64,000 nt of DNA, taken from positions 188,543,333-188,607,332 of the forward strand of contig CM047805.1 in the NCBI GenBank assembly GCA_026214975.1. Direction: 5' to 3'. A program made the translations under genes and the position numbers. The DNA comes from Gentiana macrophylla. Its lineage: Eukaryota > Streptophyta > Magnoliopsida > Gentianales > Gentianaceae. This document shows, piece after piece, positions 11,030 through 22,300 of this stretch; position 1 is the stretch's first letter; every line of letters begins with the position of its first letter. The notes below the pieces were generated by a model. That model was not told the DNA's origin, did no database searches, and worked only from the letters and a program-made list of their open reading frames with translations.

Positions 11030-14000
11030 CGTAAAATGAATAATATTCACCTACCTCGAAATTACTATTTTCAAAAGCTCAATATCCCATTCAAATATCG
11101 TATGTGCACAAATTACCATTTCAGTTCGTCTTCATATTCTGATCACTCGGTCATGAATAAGAAGCTACCACAAAAAATATCATTCATCACAATCGTGAGG
11201 AGAAGCACACCGATCAGACGCAACACAAAAACATAGACAACAAAATTGACGATTTTTTTTTCTTTCTAAAGGTGTCTAAGTTGACCAATTATTACCTGAA
11301 AAAGGGCTCCTGTCATCCGATTGTTGATGCTCTTTGATTCAAGGATGAGGAACAAAAACTTGACAGATGAGAATATTAATTCATGGTAAAGAAGAATAAT
11401 CAGAGAAAACCATATAATATCAGAAAAATAGGTCTTACAAAGGGAAAGTTCTTCGGTGGTGAGGGAATTTACAGTGAAGTGATCCGTGGGTTAATTGAAG
11501 CCACACGGTTTACATCTGGCTCCGATCAACCCATGGGTCACTTCACTCTATGTGGAGTGAGTACCCAAGAACTTCCCCTTACAAAGGGTAGACCGGATCA
11601 ATTAGAACCATCATTGTTTCCTTTATGGAGCACTTTCACCTCGTCCACACAATCTCAAACACTTAACATTACCATTTCACAAAAAGAAAAAGAATTACAT
11701 AAAGGGGAAGAAAAAAAGCAAGATTTTACCTGGCAGTTATGCCATTAGGTGCTTTTCCCAACGGTAGCTCCATCTTACTCGTAGTGCCTTCGGCTTCACT
11801 ATCGGCTTATCTGCTCCCCTCAATCCCTGAGTCACAAAATTAGGCCAAAACCATTTGGGTGCTTCCTATGCTTGCCCCTGCCACTATAATAGAAAATGAC
11901 ATCGGCATGAACAATTTTGAGATCATTGTACAGGATATTAGACATTTGAAAATGGAAACATTGAATATAGTGATATGTCGTAAGGGATATTTGAGGGAGT
12001 TCTTTTATCCATAGAGATTTGAAAACTTACATGTCGCAGGAAGCCACTTCCATTTTCTTGTTTCAGTATGCAAAACCAGACGACTCATAACAATTACTCA
12101 TTGGATGCCGATCAACACTCTAGCAACAAAACAATTCAATTGCAACATGTTGTCTTTTGTTCTTCAGGACTCATCTATTTGTACTTATCATGGTGTTTAT
12201 ATTTTAATTTCACCAACTTTCAATGCTTGACACAAGATGTGCAAAATTCCTTAAAGGAAACAATACACAAAAAGAAATTTATATAACAAACCTTTTGGAG
12301 GACCAAGACCACGCAGGTTTACATAAAAATTAAGAAAAAAAATAAAAAAATCAATGTATTCACTACATCTTGAATATAGATAAAAATCAAACATACCGAG
12401 AATTACTAAATTGCACGATACACATCGAACTTCTACAACTGTAGTTGTGGTATATATATCGATCTTATGAAATAGAGTGGTTGCGATGAGGAGAAAAACC
12501 GGAACTTGAATAAAATGAGAACTCAAGCTAACCGTTTCTGGAGAGATAGTATATAAATAACAAAAACACTTACTCTTACTGAATGTGGTCGTTGTCAATG
12601 AATTCTCGCCAGCTATGTAGCGAGTGAAGACTTCTTTACGTTTGGTTTAGAAGCAAACGGAGGCAGATAAGGAGAAACCCAGTCCCAATCTGAATGTTAC
12701 TGCAATCACCAACTATAATTCTGAACAAATAAACAAATAAACAAAAAACAAAAAAAAAACAACTTAAAATTGACCCAAACCGGGTAGATTAATTAAATAA
12801 AAACCTAGAAAATCCCAAGAATGAAAAATATTAGAGACCTTCAAAAAAAATATTAGAGGAAGAATACATTAGAAATTTAAAACAAAAAACTCATGTAAAC
12901 AAAAAGTAATCAGCTTTCTGGCCAGTGCGAATGATGATTCCGAAATGAAAACGGGAGTAAGGATTATATTCTATGTCTTGAATAGAGTAAAGCGATTGGC
13001 GGCGACTCGATTTGGAAGGAGTAATTCAAGCGATCAGCAGCAGAGATGTCGGGAGGTTATGATCAAAATTATTCGGAATGGAATGAGTGATTGACATGGA
13101 AAGGTGAAGTTTTTGTTAGGTAAATAAACATGAAGGGTTTGTTACGGATTCAGATCATGATAATATTTTAGTAGAGTAGAATATAGGGAGTTTGAATGAA
13201 CAATTATCAGATAAAGTTTGTTGAAGTTATACAGAGGCTTGCGTTGATCTGTTGAGGAGTGGATCTTTTTTTTAAGTAAATCAAATCTTAACAGGATTTG
13301 AGTAGAGTAGAAAAAGTCCCGAGTTTTTTGTTTGTTTTTTTTTAACCAGGACATTTATGGGTTTGGAGCGGGTCAATAGGGTAATCGGGCTAAATGTTGC
13401 TTTCAAATATATATAGATATATATATATATAGATGCTTTTAATTTATTTTATTGTCAATACAGTCAATTTATTTTATAACTATTATATTGATAATAATAT
13501 GGCCTATTGGAAGTCATTGCACTTCCTGGTCAAAACCATGGTCCGATATTCATCCTCATCCCAATAAAAATCTTATGCCCTTCGGAAAAGAAAAAGAAAG
13601 AATAATAAAATCTTCTTATATTCTCTAAAAAAAAAAAATCTTCTTATATTCTCTGAAAAAAAATATTTTTATATTCTTCTTTGTTAATTTATAAGAAAAC
13701 ATCTAAAAATGATTCAATTTGAGACTATGTCGATAACTTAGTGCAGCACGTTGATATTAAAAATAAAATGACGTTATGTTGGTCATCCAACACAACACAA
13801 ACATGTGTCAAAGGCATATGCTATGCCTAGAAAATGGTCAACAATGACGGAACGCCCAGAATAATCGACTCTTTTGCCAAGCAGAGTCTCACGAAATCTT
13901 CCCTAAAGAAACATACAACTATAGGCTATCATAATATGTATAGTGGTGGAGGAATATGGGACAAAAAATAAATCCAATAGGTTTCAGACACTGCACACAA

Positions 14001-14990
14001 TACCCACCCACCCACAATTGAAGCATCGATGTTTCATAGGACAGCTCGAAACCAATCAAACTCGAAAAAATGGTCCTCCATCCAAGAAATTCTTCTTATG
14101 AAATCGGATGATGATTAGGAAAGACATTACCCTCGTGGGATTCTGAATATCATGACCAGAAACCCAAAAAAAAAAAAAAAAAAAAAAATCAACAAACAAG
14201 TATACCTTAAAACAGCAGGCATGGCCACCAATACAAGCAACAATTTAAAACCTGTAATACAGTCAAGTCAATAGCCATCTCATTTTACTTGATTTGAGAA
14301 CAATCTTAGCATACTTAAATCAGTCTCCAGCAGATCACAGAATTATGCATTTCAGTTTTTAAGAAAACCAAATGCATCCTCAACACCCCCTCTTAATTAA
14401 TGCTAAAGACAGGAATCAGTGAACAACTAATCATATTTCAAAGATATAAACTAACTGCATTGCATTGCCTCAGTACTACCAATAGAAACTCACAGGTTAA
14501 AATGTTCCCTAAATTTTCCATAATCTATAACTTTGGGTCAGTACTCTGGAATAGAAGAGGGATCCTGAAACAACAACAAGAAAGTATCATCATTTCATCA
14601 TCAGTCACTTGTTCAAGACACTGCAACCTCCCCTTCTAAATTAGTGCTTATAAGTAAAACTGCTTAGTAAAATAGACCTAAATGATCTTGTTAAACCAGT
14701 CTGCATAGTATTATATATAAGATATAATAAACTAAATGATCCAGTCTATCCTCCAACCCCATACTAATGGGATGCTGCTTCATTACACCGGACTCCCATT
14801 TCTTAGCTAACCTCAGGAATAGCGTAAAAATAAATGACAGCTACCGAATGGATGAACAAGTCAGCTCCCACCATTTTCATATGGGCTAAAGTACCTATAC
14901 TAAACAAGAATTTTAAACATAAAATTGCCTGGCCACATGGATTACAAAGGAACTCGTAGTAGCACATGCAACACCCTAATTGCTCACCCC
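11030..14990. other. Gene-poor region outside the hairpin
   Basis: Apart from the hairpin I see no coding sequence. The stretch holds AT-rich DNA, a short (AT)n tract at about 13408-13430, a local duplication of TCTTCTTATATTCTCT (13610-13660), and a poly(A) run at 14167-14188. The minus-strand sequence around 12900-13100 could be a 5' leader for the truncated gene at 10642-11028, but no splice structure was proven. From about 14400 to 14990 it is the 3' flank of the PWWP gene. Confidence 0.35.
11440..11580. ncRNA. Candidate MIRNA-like hairpin (imperfect inverted repeat)
   Basis: Arms 11440-11504 and 11516-11580 (65 nt each) pair end to end without any bulge around an 11-nt loop (11505-11515). 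By hand I count about 47 Watson-Crick pairs, 5 G-U pairs and 13 mismatches. The loop-proximal 31 pairs (from 11473) have only two mismatches, like a miRNA/miRNA* region. The mismatch pattern without indels is typical of young MIRNA genes that arose by inverted duplication. I recognise no known mature miRNA in either arm, and either strand could be transcribed. A diverged transposon end-to-end repeat is the main alternative. Confidence 0.4.
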
Positions 14991-14997
14991 ACAACCA

Positions 14998-17691
14998 TCA
15001 TATTCGGCTCTGTGGTGCAGGTGCAGTTGCTTTGTTCTTTTTTCTTCTTTTAGCATTGTATGTTTTTGGTAAGTATTTAAGACGGTAACTGATAAGTGAA
15101 GGTCCAAATGTTCTGTATTTCCCTGCACTGCTGAAAGCAGTGTCAGCATCAGACCGTCTCTTGAAGACAATTTTTGCACGCTTGCTCTTGCTTAGTATTT
15201 CAGTGTCCAACTCATTCAGTGGTCCATAACTCTTAAATATATTGTTCAGATTTTTGATTGAGGGAATAGATTGTAACTTATTGAAGTTAAGGATCAGAAG
15301 TGTGGGAGAGTATTCTTCAGAATTCTCATCAATATGGGGCGCATTCGATGTCTCTGCGTCAGTAGTTACCATTGCATTAGTATCCCGATCACCATCCTTG
15401 TTCCGATTCGCCTCATCTAAACCTTGTGGTTCAGCTATAACTGTAGCCTTCTCAGATTCTAAAATTCCGGGCTCCTCCAAGTTGCTCTGTATCATTCTTT
15501 CATCTTTCTGCAGATTCATAAGATCCAGGCCTTCTGGTTCAGCAATAACAGTATCCTTCTCAGTTTGAGTATCGTGTTCAAGAAATACCTGATCCTCCAA
15601 GTCGTTTTCAATAATTTTATCAGTCCAATACAAGTCTTCTGTACCTTTTAATTTGAAAGTTTCTCCTGTAACTAACTCGGAGCCATCTTCTGTATCAAAC
15701 ATATCTGTTGACCCCTCATTTCTCAGCATGTTATTGTTTTCTAAACAGATTGAATTCCTGAAATTAACAAAAAACCCAGCTACTGATTTCAATAAGGAAC
15801 AAGTCTCCATGGGGTTTTCAGCTACAATAACCATCTTTGAAAGCATTTCATCGACTGGGGGGCATTCTTGAGAAGTTGACCTTTGCCTACGATGTTTGCC
15901 GCTGGATTTAAAGGAAGACCTTTTGTCCAACTTCCCTGTCACTCGTCTTAATTTTCCAACATCAATACGATTTCTGGACATGGAAGCTGCTTCATTGTTC
16001 GCCATTGGCAACAAATGCCCTTTTCTTACTTTCTCAAGCGAAATTTCACCATTTGCTCTGCGTTTCTTTTTCATAGATGATGCTAGGGCCATGTCCCAAT
16101 TGAATTCTTCTTGAAAAGTATCTTCACCATTGGACAAACATGAGCTGATTGCAGGCATCGTTTCCAGCACGCGTTGTTTCTTTTTCCTTTGACCCTCTGC
16201 AGCCGGATGCTGCCGCATATAAGAGGTCACTTTTGTAAAAGAAGTCCCTTTTACTGCAGCTGCATCATCCTTTTTGAATGCTAGCGGTACTTCCAGTACC
16301 TCATCAAACAATTCCTCTTCATGCAAAGCCATCGGATTGGCATCATTTTCCAAACTTCTAGTGAACTTCTCAATGGCAGGAAACTGACTACACCCTTTCC
16401 ACCTTATAAAAGCCAACAATTGGGCTCTGACAGACGTAAACTGGAGTCTATTCACAGCAGCTTTTGGGGTTTCAGCTAATGACTTCAAATAGGTGAAAAG
16501 CTCTGCAGGGACAAATGACGCTGCTGCAGGGAAGCCGTCTCCACGATAATAGATCCTGCTACACTTAACTTGGATACCTGTGCTGCTAACCACCTGACAC
16601 TTCACCCTGTCAAGTACTCCCTCTGGTAGGCATCCACAGACCAGACCACATTCAACACGCCTAGAAACCTCGTCCAGGGCTGCATCCAAGGCAATTTTGA
16701 AAGTTTCTTCTCTACTCTGCTTCTCCATTTCCTGGAAATATAGTCCAAATGGCAGAATTTGTGATGCATTATTCCACGCAAAAGTCTGGTCTCCAAAATA
16801 CGCTATCAGGTAACTGTCTTTCTTGAAGTACTTCATTACATTGTCAGAGGCAGATGAAGGTTCAAGTATTTGTCCAGGACACCAAGGATGGCTCCTCACT
16901 TTACCCCATACAAGATCAGATACAAAATATTCTCCTTCCTTCTCAGTTTGATTTTCACTTCCACGCTTTTTTGGTATCAGCACACCAGAATTAAACCCAA
17001 TTTTATCCTTATTTTCCCATAGTTTTGTGGTAGCATCATTACAAACCTCACTGAAATCCCCATTTCTGCCTTCCTCTTCACTAGATTTAGTTGTAGTTTC
17101 AATGTACAATGAATCCCACCAGTTGGTGCAACCCTCAATAACATCAGTTCCTTGATTTTTGATCAAGTCATCAAATATCACTTTCCCCTCATCCTGTCCA
17201 CAAACATCCAAATTGACAACATAGTTAACCTTCTCTCCAACATTTGGAAGCTGGACAAACAGGCTAGCTGGCTCTGTATTATTGCAGTCAATTTTTATCT
17301 TCACCCCAGCCTCCCTTTGCCCAAAAATCTCCTCCTCCACAGTGGAATCTCCGTGTGAAACCGCAGTCCCATGCCCAACAACCTTGTCCAAATCCTCTAA
17401 ACCTCCCTCTCCAGCCACATTCTCCCCCTTCAAATCTACCTGCCTGGCTTCAGCCACAATGCTTCCATTATTTGTTTCTGCATTCAAATCCTCATTACTG
17501 TCCTCATCACCCATTTCTGAATTCAAACCGTCGCTTATCAACCTACTAATTGTAAAATCACTAGCAATCCCTAAATCCTTAATCTCATCAACATAAACCT
17601 TGCTAATTTGACTAGTATCACAAGGATTTCCGACGAAGATATCATTTGCAGATTTTTCATCACGCTCAGCAAATTTAATTGCTCCGATCAT
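14998..17691 (-). CDS. PWWP-domain chromatin protein (PDP-like)
   Basis: A single uninterrupted 897-residue frame. The N-terminal 250 residues are acidic and low in structure. The PWWP domain lies at about 253-320 (VSDLVWGKVRSHPWCPGQ, with HPWC as the PWWP-equivalent motif, then YFGDQTFAW). Basic NLS-like runs follow (RKKKQR near 490, MKKKRR near 545). An RRM-like C-terminal module at about 790-875 (LLILNF, LNNIFKSYGPL, AKIVFKRRSDADTAF) precedes a basic tail. PWWP domains read methylated histone H3 and bind DNA. Arabidopsis PDP proteins with this PWWP plus RRM-like layout act with MSI4/FVE-type WD40 proteins in H3K27me3 deposition and flowering control, so a nuclear role in Polycomb-linked silencing is inferred. 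A 5'-UTR intron may lie between about 17937 and 17714. No frameshift or stop is present. Confidence 0.9.
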   Translation of the reverse strand: MIGAIKFAERDEKSANDIFVGNPCDTSQISKVYVDEIKDLGIASDFTISRLISDGLNSEMGDEDSNEDLNAETNNGSIVAEARQVDLKGENVAGEGGLEDLDKVVGHGTAVSHGDSTVEEEIFGQREAGVKIKIDCNNTEPASLFVQLPNVGEKVNYVVNLDVCGQDEGKVIFDDLIKNQGTDVIEGCTNWWDSLYIETTTKSSEEEGRNGDFSEVCNDATTKLWENKDKIGFNSGVLIPKKRGSENQTEKEGEYFVSDLVWGKVRSHPWCPGQILEPSSASDNVMKYFKKDSYLIAYFGDQTFAWNNASQILPFGLYFQEMEKQSREETFKIALDAALDEVSRRVECGLVCGCLPEGVLDRVKCQVVSSTGIQVKCSRIYYRGDGFPAAASFVPAELFTYLKSLAETPKAAVNRLQFTSVRAQLLAFIRWKGCSQFPAIEKFTRSLENDANPMALHEEELFDEVLEVPLAFKKDDAAAVKGTSFTKVTSYMRQHPAAEGQRKKKQRVLETMPAISSCLSNGEDTFQEEFNWDMALASSMKKKRRANGEISLEKVRKGHLLPMANNEAASMSRNRIDVGKLRRVTGKLDKRSSFKSSGKHRRQRSTSQECPPVDEMLSKMVIVAENPMETCSLLKSVAGFFVNFRNSICLENNNMLRNEGSTDMFDTEDGSELVTGETFKLKGTEDLYWTDKIIENDLEDQVFLEHDTQTEKDTVIAEPEGLDLMNLQKDERMIQSNLEEPGILESEKATVIAEPQGLDEANRNKDGDRDTNAMVTTDAETSNAPHIDENSEEYSPTLLILNFNKLQSIPSIKNLNNIFKSYGPLNELDTEILSKSKRAKIVFKRRSDADTAFSSAGKYRTFGPSLISYRLKYLPKTYNAKRRKKNKATAPAPQSRI

Positions 17692-18502
17692 ATCCCCACC
17701 ATAATTTTAATCTATGACATCCATTTCAGTTTAGGCAGTCAGGAAGTCCTATACGTATCACGTAAAAATGCCAATCAAAAATCATAACAAAACACAATCA
17801 CTGCGTAATTTTTTACTTTTTTTTGTCTAAATTAAAAAAAAATGCGAATTAATATGCCCACAGGGAGGAAAAAAGGGGATTCAATAACATTGCAAATTTT
17901 GCAACTACAGACTGATCAATAAAAGAAAGAACGCACCTGCTTTTGCTTGAATTATTGAAAATTTAACAGCTCAACGAGAAGGGGGGAAAAAAAAAAGAGT
18001 ACGAATAAGCACATTGCAGTCGTCGAATAACTTTGTCTGCTTTTTGGTATCATGTTCATACATGTTTCATAGTATTTATTTATTTTTACCCTGTAATTTC
18101 CGCCGTCGCGGGTTTGGGTGAAATCGGCCCAGACATGTTTTAAAGCATGTTGCCACGTGTTTTCTACTAAGAGCATCTGGAGTTTTTAAAAACTTATGAT
18201 TGTGCCATGTTATCGATCTATAAATTTTTTTCCCTACAATACATAAATAAAATATTTAAAAAACTTTATAGTTTTTTCAAAAAAAGAAAAAACTTTATAG
18301 CATAGGCCATTGCACATAAATATTTTTTTTACTACACACAAAACATAAGTAAAAAAAAACAAATGGCATTGGATAAACCGGTTGGTCTGCACCAACACTT
18401 TCCATAAAGCTTTGCTGATGTGTACCAGCCACAATGGTTAGAAATCTTTTGCAAAGCTTTATGTTTTTTTTTAGAGCTTTTGTTGGGAAATACTTGTGTG
18501 GT

Positions 18503-18522
18503 GTCTCCACACGTGTGGAGAC
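18503..18522. promoter_or_regulatory. Perfect 20-bp palindrome with G-box core
   Basis: GTCTCCACACGTGTGGAGAC reads identically on both strands and is centred on CACGTG (18510-18515), the binding core of bZIP/bHLH factors. Imperfect inverted flanks (TGTGTGGT on the left, ACCACACA on the right after 6 extra bases) extend it. It lies about 800 bp upstream of the PWWP-gene start codon. It could be a regulatory site or the centre of a small inverted-repeat element. Confidence 0.45.
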
Positions 18523-19212
18523 ATACACACCACACAGTTTCATTATATCTTTAAACTGTGTGGTTCTAATCATTTCATATTTCATTTCACCTCAAAATCC
18601 CTCTGCACACAAATATTTTCCGCTTTTGTTTGGTACCATTGTGGGTACCCTAACAACTTACAATTAGCTGAAATTTGCCATGTGTTATCTCTTATACGGA
18701 TTAATTACTTACAATTAGCCGGAATTTGCACGTGTCTTAGGTAAAATCACATTCCTCGTTTTTATTTTTAAAGTGAGAGGGAGAACCCTACAACTTTGCC
18801 ACGGTGTCTTATTTTTAAAGGTGGTACAACTATTTACCACCACATTATTAATGGATAAACACATCACATAAATGAATATAACTTTTCTAAATAGAAAAAT
18901 ATGTTGAAAATTTTAACTTCAGAAGGGGAGTGCCTCAGGACCTCACATTTAGCCAATTGAGATAGGCTTCATCGACAATTACCTTCCTCATTTTATAATA
19001 AGATATTTCTGTTCTCAACAAAAAATAATAAGATTATTATTTAGAGCTAAAATTAATAATATTCTTTTTTTTTTCCTCAAAAAAAAAAACAACATGGTAT
19101 AGTCACGTACTACAATATTATCGCGATTATTGACATTATACTTGTACATTAATATGATACTCGCTATTGATTTTGATATTCTCATTATGATAATATTGTA
19201 TTAAGTGATATG

Positions 19213-19214
<2 letters not shown>

Positions 19215-19303
<89 letters not shown>
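19215..19303. repeat. (AT)n microsatellite
   Basis: About 45 uninterrupted AT dinucleotides, just beyond the 3' end of the LINE. Confidence 0.97.
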
Positions 19304-19307
<4 letters not shown>

Positions 19308-19386
19308 CACTTTTAAGACACTTTACAATGTGAAAAAGAAATATGAGCTGTCCTTTTTTTAAAAAGGGTTGTCCTTGATATAAGAG

Positions 19387-22300
19387 TTTTTTTTTTTTTA
19401 TACAATAAAACTTTATGATAACAAATTTTTTTAGGAAAAAGAAAGTTATTAATCAATATCCAAGCTGCCATAACATCATTCGGGATGAGGAACCCTACAA
19501 TGTCCGGCGAAACACGCAAACCACGCTCTACTTATGAGATCTTGCTTAGAACATTCCTTACGCGTCGAACAAATGAAAAAGTAACAGCTACAAAACAAGA
19601 TACGAGGGCCAAGAAATTCTGAACTAGACATCCTCGAAATTGATGAGATCCTCTCCTGGTTGGCGAAGGCGTGACACGCATGTCAAACAATTACTTTCCA
19701 CCTCTAGCCGCTGAATCCCCAAATGCTCCACCTCCTTCAAAGCCAAAAAATAGCCTTAAGCTCCAAGTATTCCACTGGGTCACCAGGGTCAAAGTGATAC
19801 GCAATGGAGTGTAGTACTGACCCACTCGAGTCCTAAAAGATAACCCCACTACCCGAGCCCGTCTCGGTAACTGATGCATCCACATTGGTTTTCACCACAT
19901 ATGCCAAAGGCTTCGTCCAACTATCCGGTAAATGGCGGTTCTCAGCTTGAATCTGAAACCTTTACATGGCCTCCATATACTTAGTCGAAACTGCCAGAGA
20001 TCGCATACAAACTGCAGAGACGTAAACCGCCTGATCATCAAGCACTGCTGAACAACGCGCCTTCCAAATCCCTCACATAAGCCATACAAACATGGCCACC
20101 TCCTGAACGCCATGTTCATCTAATAGCCTCATAAAGAACTCTGCGAAGGAAGCAAAGTGGAGGAGCTGTAGAGCTCCATGAAAATGCGACATCCGCCACA
20201 CTCTGTCCGCCATCTCGCACTCAAAAATCACATGTCGCACCGTCTCTAAAGTCTCCCCGCATGCAAAGCAAATATCATCTCCCATATTCCGCCTCTGCAA
20301 ACCATGGCCTATAACCAGGCAATCGTGCAAACATCCGCAATAGAAAGTGCTACCGCACGGCCGACGTGAAGCGCCAACAACTCTTCCAAATCTTGCTTTC
20401 TCCTCCCGACGTGAATGGCCCCGCCGTTGGAAATGTGTCCTAAACCCAATCGGGTTGGACCGGATCCGACCGGGTCGGGTCATTTACAGTCTGTTTAGTT
20501 CACGTAATAACTTTATTATGATTAATAAAGCACTTATGTTATTATATATATTGTTTATCCTCATATTATTTGTTGTATATATATAGTAACGTCCCTAATG
20601 TCAAACTGTGATAGAGAAACTATGATAGTGATTATGGTTGATGAGATCTCTAATCACTATAACAAGTTTGGTACTTAAATGTCTCTAGTCCTACGTGTCT
20701 CATCAAATGGGACATTGATAGTATAATCGACTAAAGACGTATTGGATGTCTTCTATCTTATAGAAGGTATGGATAGATCTCGTCTATCGAAGTGTAGAGA
20801 CACTTGGACTGTACGTGGACGTGTATTAGAGAATGCGTACGTTAGACTGTCCCGCTTACATGAAGTGTCACACTATGTGGCGGTTGTGTAATTATCCTTT
20901 TGACCGGAGTCTTCATGGCATCACAGTGTGGATTGTCATGCTTTGACACTATTGAGAATTCCCCTAGCCATGGGGCGATCATGCGGTAGTGATTGGGTGT
21001 GATATTGAAGCATGCGGGGTATACATGATTGGTCGTCCGGGAATCGCGTATCCTATGATTGGGATCGAATATCCAAAATGGTCTTCTTATAAGGAATGTC
21101 TAGCTCTCGAGAATCTTTGCAAAGTGGGAGTAAATGTGTTATCCCGAGAGAGCTTGGTATCCAGATTATAAGATACGATCGTTAATGTATTGACACTCAG
21201 ATACGATCGTATGGTACATCGATATGATTGTAAGTTACACGGTAACTGCTTCACATGAAAGGTAGTAGTCATTGATTTTGACTTTTCCGATGATTCAAGG
21301 TCACGGTGTGTTGCTAGACGCTATCCCGTGATCGTTAGGCATGAAGGGCATTTTAGTAAATTGCACTTTGTGTTTACGGCCAACATATTCGGAAGCCTAT
21401 CGGGTCACACACATATGAACTTCGAGTCGGATTAAAATGCGGTTATAGTTGATAACCAAATAAGGAAAGTTTATCTCTAGACTATAAATGTTGTAGTGGT
21501 AAATTAATATGGTGGTATTTATTTATTATGAATAAATAAAATACAAGATATTAATTATATATAAATTATATTAATTAAAGAAAATTCCGGATGCCAATTA
21601 ATTGACATATGGGACGCCACATCCTAGGGTATAAGATACACTTGGATTGTGCACTTTTATTAATAAGATTACCATAATATTAATATAAGATATTAATTGA
21701 TTTTGGAAAAATAGATTTATGGTAATAAGATAATTATATTCAATATAAGATATTGGCAAAATTAATTATAATTAACACCAAGATGGGGCGCCCCTCTCAT
21801 TATAAATAGGAGGTGGGTGTTAAGCTCTTTTGTACATCACAATTGCAAGAGCTCATAGTTCTTGTGTAAAATAGAGAGCATCCTATAGTGAGTTGGAGAG
21901 AGGGGAAAAATGCCGGTCTAGCAACCGGAGTTTTCCAATAGCAATCCAAGGAGGATTCTGGTGAGGAGTTCGTGTGGATTAGCGATAGAGGCCGGACACG
22001 TGGACGGCTTGCGCACTGTACTACTCTCCGTTGACGGTCAAAGCGACGATCTTATAGATTATCAAGGTATAACCATCAAACTACTTAACGAGTTTATTGT
22101 ATTAAACGAAGAACGATCTAGAAAAAGGAAATCAAATTTTAAATTCCGCTGCGTTAAATTGGTGATTTCCTAACACCCGCAACCTACATGTCCTATAGAG
22201 GGAAAGAGCCATGAAGCACCCTGACCGAACATTGTAAATTCCCCTCTGGTCGTAGTGCCGAATTCGACGACCTGAATGCCCTCAAGAGGCGATGGTAGTC

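Larger units (their letters stand above)
17692..19390. other. Upstream flank of the PWWP gene and AT-rich spacer
   Basis: No gene is seen. The probable 5' UTR and promoter of the minus-strand PWWP gene occupy about 17692-18150. A direct repeat ACTTACAATTAGC(T/C)G(A/G)AATTTGC occurs near 18656 and 18709. From 18770 the sequence is AT-rich until the LINE. Confidence 0.5.

Noticed and set aside
12251..12598. 115-codon minus-strand frame
   Set aside because: Composition is low complexity (Phe/Tyr/Leu from AT-rich DNA), with no motif.
13160..13320. TCTACTCTACT (minus strand) as the Helitron 5' end
   Set aside because: Neither occurrence is preceded by A in the required A/TC context, so it was kept only as a candidate.
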